A stretch of 64,000 bases of DNA from Allofournierella massiliensis (GTDB lineage: Bacteria > Bacillota > Clostridia > Oscillospirales > Ruminococcaceae), in the NCBI RefSeq assembly GCF_021531255.1, contig NZ_JAFBIO010000001.1, positions 1 to 64,000 of the forward strand, in the 5' to 3' direction. Under the pieces are notes generated by a model. The model did not search any database. It was not told where the DNA came from and saw only the letters and a list, made by a program, of their open reading frames with translations. Numbering within the stretch: position 1 is the stretch's first letter; each line of letters starts with the position of its first letter. The position numbers were made by a program, and so were the translations under genes. Shown in pieces: positions 59,255 through 64,000 of this stretch.

Positions 59255-62200
59255 ATGAACATTAAAGAGATGTTTGTAAAAGATATAGCTCGCGACATTA
59301 AGGGAGTTATTAAAGTTGGCCAGGGTGAAGAGGCTAACGTTCGCCAGGAACTGGAAGAGTACGTTGTTACTCGAGAACTGCAAAAGCATTTTGCGGAATT
59401 CTTTAGTGCCTACAAGAAGGGCGTAATTGGCAGTACGGATAAGATAGGAGTCTGGATTTCCGGCTTCTTTGGAAGTGGTAAATCTCACTTCTTGAAGATC
59501 CTGGCTTATTTGCTTGAGAACCGCGTTGTTGACGGAAAAAGTGCCATTGACTATTTCATTGACGACCATAAAATCTCCGATAGCATGGTAATTGCAGACA
59601 TGCGCCTTGCCGCTGAAACTCCTACAGATGTTATCCTCTTCAATGTTGATTCCAAGAGTGAAATGACCGGAAAGCAGGATAAGGATGCCATCGTATCTGT
59701 ATTTCTGAAGGTGTTCAACGAGATGCAGGGCTTCTATGGAGCAAATCCTCACATTGCAGATTTGGAACGTCAGCTCGCTTATGATGGTAAGTTCGAAGAA
59801 TTCATGGCTGCTTACAAAGAAAGCACTGGTGATTCCTGGGTTGAAGCCAGAAATGACTTTGACTATAACCAGGATGAAGTTGTTGATGTTTTGGTTGATA
59901 TGGGCGTAATGAGCGAAGATGCGGCTCGTAATCTTTGCGAGAAAGCATTTACTCCTTACTCAATCAGTATTGAAGCATTTGCAAAGCTTGTTAAGAAGTA
60001 CCTCGATAATAAGGGAAAGAACCATCATATTGTCTTCCTTGTTGACGAAATCGGTCAGTACATTGGCGATGATACTCGCCTCATGCTGAACCTTCAGACA
60101 GTAACCGAAGAGCTTGGTATCGCATGCAAAGGAAAGGCTTGGATAATAGTAACTAGCCAGCAGAATATCGATGCTGTCGTCAATGTTAAGGGCAACGACT
60201 TTTCTAAGATTCAGGGCCGCTTTGACACAAAGCTTTCCCTGTCTTCTGCCAATGTTGATGAAGTTATTCAGAGAAGAATTCTCGAAAAGACTCCCGTTGC
60301 ATCCCAGACACTTACCGTTCTCTACGACAGCAAGGCTACTGTCTTGAAGAATCTTATTCTTTTCAACGATGGCATTGACAAGAAACTGTATACCGGCAGA
60401 GATAACTTCTCCGCTATCTATCCCTTTGTTCCTTATCAGTTCAATCTGTTAGGTGATGTTCTGACCTCTATCCGTACTCATGGTGCTGCTGGTAAGCATC
60501 TTGCTGACGGTGAACGTTCCATGCTTGCTCTTTTCAAAGAATCTGCAATGCAGGTTATGCATCAGGAGCCCGGAGCTCTTGTCCCGTTCTATATGTTCTA
60601 TGATGCACTCGAAGAGTTTGTTGAGCATACACATAAAGGCGTTATTATCAAGGCTCTCGATAATGAATATATCAATCCTGATCATGAAAAATCTTGCTTT
60701 GCAGTTGATGTTCTGAAGGTTCTCTTCATGATCAAGTATGTCAAGCAGATTAAGGCTAATGTAAATAACATCGCTAGCCTTATGGTGGCTCATGTTGACG
60801 ATGACCGTCTTGATCTTGTTAAGCGTGTTGAAGATGCGCTTCGTGTGCTGGAGAAGCAGACTCTGGTTCAGAAGAACAATGACGTTTATGTTTTCCTTAC
60901 CAGTGAAGAGCAGGAAATCAACTATGCAATCCAGAACCAGTCCATTGATTCTGCTGAAGTAACCAACAAGGTTGCAGAACTCATTTTTGATGGTCTGTTT
61001 GATGAAAAGAAATATCGTCATCCGGCATTCAATAACCGTTATGCGTTTGCTTTCAATCAGGTTGTTGATGATCGTCCTTATAAGGGTAGCTCCGGTCATG
61101 ACCTGACTCTGCGCATCATTACTCCTAATAGTGATGAGAGCACCGACGATGGAACATTGCGCCTTGTTTCCGGACAGGGAAATGTTGTTTTGGTTGTCCT
61201 TCCCGATGACCGTGGATTCCTTGAGGAGATTATTGCAAGCGCAAAAATTGAAAAGTTCCTGCGCTTCGATGCTACTAATGCTGTTTCTAAATACGAAGAA
61301 ATTAAGAGCGCAAAGAAAGTTGAAATGCGTGAACACAGTGCTAACGCACGCACATTCCTCGCAGACTCTTTGAGAGCCGCAACCATTTATGTTGCAGGTG
61401 ATCGTCTGCAGACTTCTTCTAAGGATATTACTTCTCGCATCAACGAAGCACTGGCAAAGCTTGTCAGCGGCGTATATCACAAGCTGCACTACATTGATGC
61501 AGCTATGGGTGAATCTGACATTCGTACCCTTATCAAGGGCAATGGCGGACAGCTGACTTTGGGCCTTGATGGACAGAAAAAGAATGAATTGGCACTGATT
61601 GATCTGCGTGACTATATTGCGCAGAACAGCGCAAAGCATACCAAGACCTCTATGAAGACCATCATGGATCGCTTTATGAAAGCACCGTATGGCTTTGTGG
61701 AAGATGACGTCAAGTGGCTTGTTGCTAAGCTCTTCAAAGATGGTGAAATTGCCCTCTTTGTTAATAGTGAGTCTGTGTCTATCTTCTCTAAGAGCGAAGA
61801 CGAAATTATTCGTTATATCACCAAGAAAGAGTTTATAGACAAACTCATGACTGAAAAGAAGGAAAAGCCCGGTGAGCAGCAGATCAAGTCTGTTCGCGAG
61901 GTTATGAAAGAACTCTTCGGTGTTACTTCAAGTGCAGATGATGAAGACTCTCTGATGAAGAGCTTCCTTGGCTATGCTGCAAGTTTGAAGACTGAACTTG
62001 AAAAGCTCGAAATCCGTTATCAGACTCAGCCAAAGTATCCTGGCAAGAAACTTGTCAGCGACGGCAAGAAGCTGATGATTGCACTTGCCCAGATTACCTA
62101 TACCTCTGAGTTCTTTAAGACTGTTCATCAGGATCGTGATACCTATCTTGATTTTGCAGAAGACTATGAACCGCTGAAGTCCTTCTTTGACGGCGATCAG

Positions 62201-62854
62201 AAGACCATCTTTGATAAGTCTCTGAAGCTGATGAAGATTTATGACGATAGCAAGACCTTCATCGTCAGCAAAGAGATTGAAGCTGTCGTTAAAGAAATTA
62301 AGGCAATCCTGAAGATGGATGCACCGTTTAGCAGCATCTACAAGCTTCCTAGCCTGAATGATAAGTTCACCAACCTTTATAGTACGCTGCTTGAGGATAT
62401 GGCTAAGCCTATCTTTGACGCAGTTGACGACGCTCGCAAGCGCGTTATGGACGAACTGAGCGGCAAGAAGTGCGAAGCCAGCCTGAAGCCGAGATATATC
62501 GAGCTCTTTAATGAGTTAAGAACCAAAGCAGATACTTGCAACAATGTTGCAACTCTTCAGAATATCAAGGTTGAAGCCGATGCACTTAAAGTGCGCCTGC
62601 TGAATGAAATTGCCGAGGCTGAAGCAAAACTGAATCCTCCGATTGTTGATCCCGTCCCTGGCGATGACGATGATCCGAAGCCTCCTGTCAAGCCTGTTGT
62701 TAAGAAGAATAAGACTGTCAGCATCAAGTCGGTAAGTGCTTCTACCACATGGCAGATTGAGACTATCAACGATGTTGATCAGTATTTGGCCGATCTTCGC
62801 AAGAAGCTTATCGGAACCTTGGAGGACAACACAATTATTCACATTGAGTTTTAA
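59255..62854 (+). CDS. brxC: BREX ATPase BrxC
   Basis: The protein has 1199 residues, the usual BrxC size. Walker A GFFGSGKSHF begins at residue 70 and Walker B IVFLVDEIGQYIG lies near residue 262; SQQNIDAVV, a sensor region, follows. The C-terminal part is helical, with a linker rich in Pro, Asp and Lys near residue 1130-1150. BrxC is a large ATPase needed for both methylation and phage exclusion. In type 1 BREX pglX normally follows, but here the next gene encodes an HNH-SAVED protein. Confidence 0.95.
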   Translation: MNIKEMFVKDIARDIKGVIKVGQGEEANVRQELEEYVVTRELQKHFAEFFSAYKKGVIGSTDKIGVWISGFFGSGKSHFLKILAYLLENRVVDGKSAIDYFIDDHKISDSMVIADMRLAAETPTDVILFNVDSKSEMTGKQDKDAIVSVFLKVFNEMQGFYGANPHIADLERQLAYDGKFEEFMAAYKESTGDSWVEARNDFDYNQDEVVDVLVDMGVMSEDAARNLCEKAFTPYSISIEAFAKLVKKYLDNKGKNHHIVFLVDEIGQYIGDDTRLMLNLQTVTEELGIACKGKAWIIVTSQQNIDAVVNVKGNDFSKIQGRFDTKLSLSSANVDEVIQRRILEKTPVASQTLTVLYDSKATVLKNLILFNDGIDKKLYTGRDNFSAIYPFVPYQFNLLGDVLTSIRTHGAAGKHLADGERSMLALFKESAMQVMHQEPGALVPFYMFYDALEEFVEHTHKGVIIKALDNEYINPDHEKSCFAVDVLKVLFMIKYVKQIKANVNNIASLMVAHVDDDRLDLVKRVEDALRVLEKQTLVQKNNDVYVFLTSEEQEINYAIQNQSIDSAEVTNKVAELIFDGLFDEKKYRHPAFNNRYAFAFNQVVDDRPYKGSSGHDLTLRIITPNSDESTDDGTLRLVSGQGNVVLVVLPDDRGFLEEIIASAKIEKFLRFDATNAVSKYEEIKSAKKVEMREHSANARTFLADSLRAATIYVAGDRLQTSSKDITSRINEALAKLVSGVYHKLHYIDAAMGESDIRTLIKGNGGQLTLGLDGQKKNELALIDLRDYIAQNSAKHTKTSMKTIMDRFMKAPYGFVEDDVKWLVAKLFKDGEIALFVNSESVSIFSKSEDEIIRYITKKEFIDKLMTEKKEKPGEQQIKSVREVMKELFGVTSSADDEDSLMKSFLGYAASLKTELEKLEIRYQTQPKYPGKKLVSDGKKLMIALAQITYTSEFFKTVHQDRDTYLDFAEDYEPLKSFFDGDQKTIFDKSLKLMKIYDDSKTFIVSKEIEAVVKEIKAILKMDAPFSSIYKLPSLNDKFTNLYSTLLEDMAKPIFDAVDDARKRVMDELSGKKCEASLKPRYIELFNELRTKADTCNNVATLQNIKVEADALKVRLLNEIAEAEAKLNPPIVDPVPGDDDDPKPPVKPVVKKNKTVSIKSVSASTTWQIETINDVDQYLADLRKKLIGTLEDNTIIHIEF

Positions 62855-62872
62855 TTGAGAGGAGCATAGCCT

Positions 62873-64000
62873 TTGCCAGAAGGAAGAAAAATCAATTCTG
62901 AAATTGGAAGAACAGCCATAGAGGAAAAAGTAAAAATGCATCTTTGGGCTGCCGCTGGTGGCAGGTGCGAATTGTGCAACAAGCCACTGTTTGTAGACGA
63001 CTCTTTTGGGGTGGAAGCAAACTACGGTCAGCTTGCGCACATTCACGCAGTAAGCCAAGGTGGGCCCCGTCACAAAGCGGATCTTTCAAATGAAGATAAG
63101 AATTCTTTTAACAACCTAATGTTACTGTGTCCTGAGCATCATCATATGATTGATACGATGCCGGAATCTTTTGTTGAGGGTTATCTGCTGCTAAAGAAGA
63201 AACGACACGAGGAACGAATTCGTAGATTAACAGAAATAACTGACACACAGACCTGCAGAATCGTGACATATTTTTCGAATATCGATAACTGGGAGTTGTT
63301 CAGTGATAGCAAATTACTGAAAGAAGCGGCGGTAGGAAGCAATATGTTACCAGGTTCCGAACCGGTTATTGAGCTTCACAGAGATTCTAAGTTGACATAT
63401 CAGTCAAAACGAGAATCTTTTGAACGAAAAGCTGAGGATCTACAAGAGCAGTGTCAAAAGTGGTTTGATGCAATCATTAGGGGAAACGATGCGGTTGCAG
63501 TGTTTGCACTAGCTCCGCAACCGCTATTGTTTGTCCTCGGAACATTCTTGAATGATCAGTTTAATGTTAAGGTTTTTCAATGTCATCGAACAGGACATAA
63601 GTGGCGATGGCCAGATGACAATACTACCGTTGGCTTTGAATTCTTTAAGAGCAGGTCGTCGAATAATGGAGCGGTTGCATTGGTAGTTGACTTAAGCGCT
63701 TCCGTTACCGACGACAGAGTTGCGAATGTATTAGGAAACGACATTAATATCTATCATCTTACAATTTCTTCTCCGAATAGGACTTTTGTGACCAACGAAA
63801 AAATACAGGATGATTTTGTGGCTACATTCAGAAGTGCACTGGAACACATTAAAAATGAGAATTCTAGTGCAACAGAAATACATCTATTTCAGGTGATGCC
63901 TAACTCGTTAGCCGTGCGTGCAGGAATGGATTACATGCCTAAAGCTGACCTGCCCTTGGTATTGTACGAGCAAGCATCTGCTGCAGAAGGCTTTTTTGCA
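62873..64000 (+). CDS. HNH endonuclease-SAVED fusion (Cap5-like), 3' end outside window
   Basis: The TTG start follows GAGAGGAG and 376 residues are visible before the window ends. The N-terminal HNH domain has C32xxC35, AHIHAVSQGG around residues 55-64, N80 and CPEHHHM from residue 86. The SAVED domain begins near residue 190: FALAPQPLLFVLGTFL, FQCHRTGHKWRWP and HLFQVMPNSLAVRAGMDYMP. This is the architecture of Cap5, the CBASS effector that cuts DNA when SAVED binds a cyclic oligonucleotide. No CD-NTase is seen nearby. It lies 18 bp after brxC and is evidently cotranscribed with it, in the place usually held by pglX. Confidence 0.9.
   Translation, partial: MPEGRKINSEIGRTAIEEKVKMHLWAAAGGRCELCNKPLFVDDSFGVEANYGQLAHIHAVSQGGPRHKADLSNEDKNSFNNLMLLCPEHHHMIDTMPESFVEGYLLLKKKRHEERIRRLTEITDTQTCRIVTYFSNIDNWELFSDSKLLKEAAVGSNMLPGSEPVIELHRDSKLTYQSKRESFERKAEDLQEQCQKWFDAIIRGNDAVAVFALAPQPLLFVLGTFLNDQFNVKVFQCHRTGHKWRWPDDNTTVGFEFFKSRSSNNGAVALVVDLSASVTDDRVANVLGNDINIYHLTISSPNRTFVTNEKIQDDFVATFRSALEHIKNENSSATEIHLFQVMPNSLAVRAGMDYMPKADLPLVLYEQASAAEGFFA

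Larger units (their letters stand above)
22744..64000 (+). mobile_element. Integrative conjugative element of the Tn1549/CTn type (right end outside window)
   Basis: The element starts next to the intact tRNA-Arg. Its backbone is the standard clostridial set: RepA_N-like initiator, ParA, ParB, PcfB, VirD4, Maff2, VirB6-like, PrgI, VirB4, NlpC/P60 hydrolase, DUF4315, DUF4366, TopB, ArdC-like, MobC-like and relaxase. GC content falls from chromosome to element. The left limit is inferred from the tRNA; the right limit, attR and the integrase are not in the window. Cargo includes two AT-rich insertions and a Wadjet-BREX defence island. Confidence 0.88.

Noticed and set aside
22744-64000. CRISPR array or antibiotic-resistance genes on the element
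   Set aside because: No regularly spaced short repeats and no recognisable resistance gene families were seen in the visible part.

Overview
The left third (about 1-22,750) is GC-rich Firmicutes chromosome. It has short SD-led operons, many TTG starts, a T-box leader, sigma-A promoters and a leuACDB order, which together suggest a gut clostridium of the Oscillospiraceae/Ruminococcaceae kind (Faecalibacterium/Gemmiger-like). That placement is an inference. The genes here are: the end of a membrane protein; leuACDB under a T-box; an RHH-SPFH pair; a YtrA-type GntR regulator with its ABC exporter; an Smr-domain protein; and a surface-glycan block on the minus strand (CapE/CapF/2-epimerase for UDP-N-acetyl-L-fucosamine, two glycosyltransferases, an acyltransferase-3, a DUF2304 protein, and an MBOAT plus SGNH O-acylation pair). 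Peptidase T follows on the plus strand.

At about 22.1-22.75 kb there are two truncated 5' halves of tRNA-Arg(CCU) and then one intact tRNA-Arg(CCU). This looks like a repeatedly used integration hot spot. From here to the right edge the window is one large integrative conjugative element (ICE) of the Tn1549/CTn type. Its right end and integrase are not in the window.

The ICE backbone reads left to right. First come Cys-rich small proteins, a RepA_N-like initiator, ParA and ParB, and a DUF5688 protein. Next are PcfB, the VirD4 coupling protein, Maff2, VirB6-like, PrgI, VirB4, an NlpC/P60 hydrolase, DUF4315 and DUF4366 proteins. Last are TopB, an ArdC-like antirestriction protein, two transposon-transfer-assisting proteins, a MobC-like protein and the relaxase. 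Two AT-rich cargo insertions interrupt this order. One is a soluble protein plus membrane protein pair lying between two copies of the Maff2 gene. The other is a zinc-finger/SEC-C protein followed by a nucleotidyltransferase-like protein. Both insertions start just after a similar hairpin followed by TACATAT.

The right end (50.9-64.0 kb) is a defence island carried by the ICE. A complete type of Wadjet system (jetABCD, anti-plasmid SMC complex) is on the minus strand. Diverging from it on the plus strand is a BREX operon: HTH regulator, brxA, brxB, brxC. Where pglX would normally follow brxC, the next gene instead encodes an HNH endonuclease fused to a SAVED domain, the architecture of the CBASS effector Cap5. 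No cyclase for it is visible, and it runs off the window. This BREX/HNH-SAVED join, the Wadjet-BREX pairing, and the Maff2-flanked two-gene cassette are the most interesting parts of the window.
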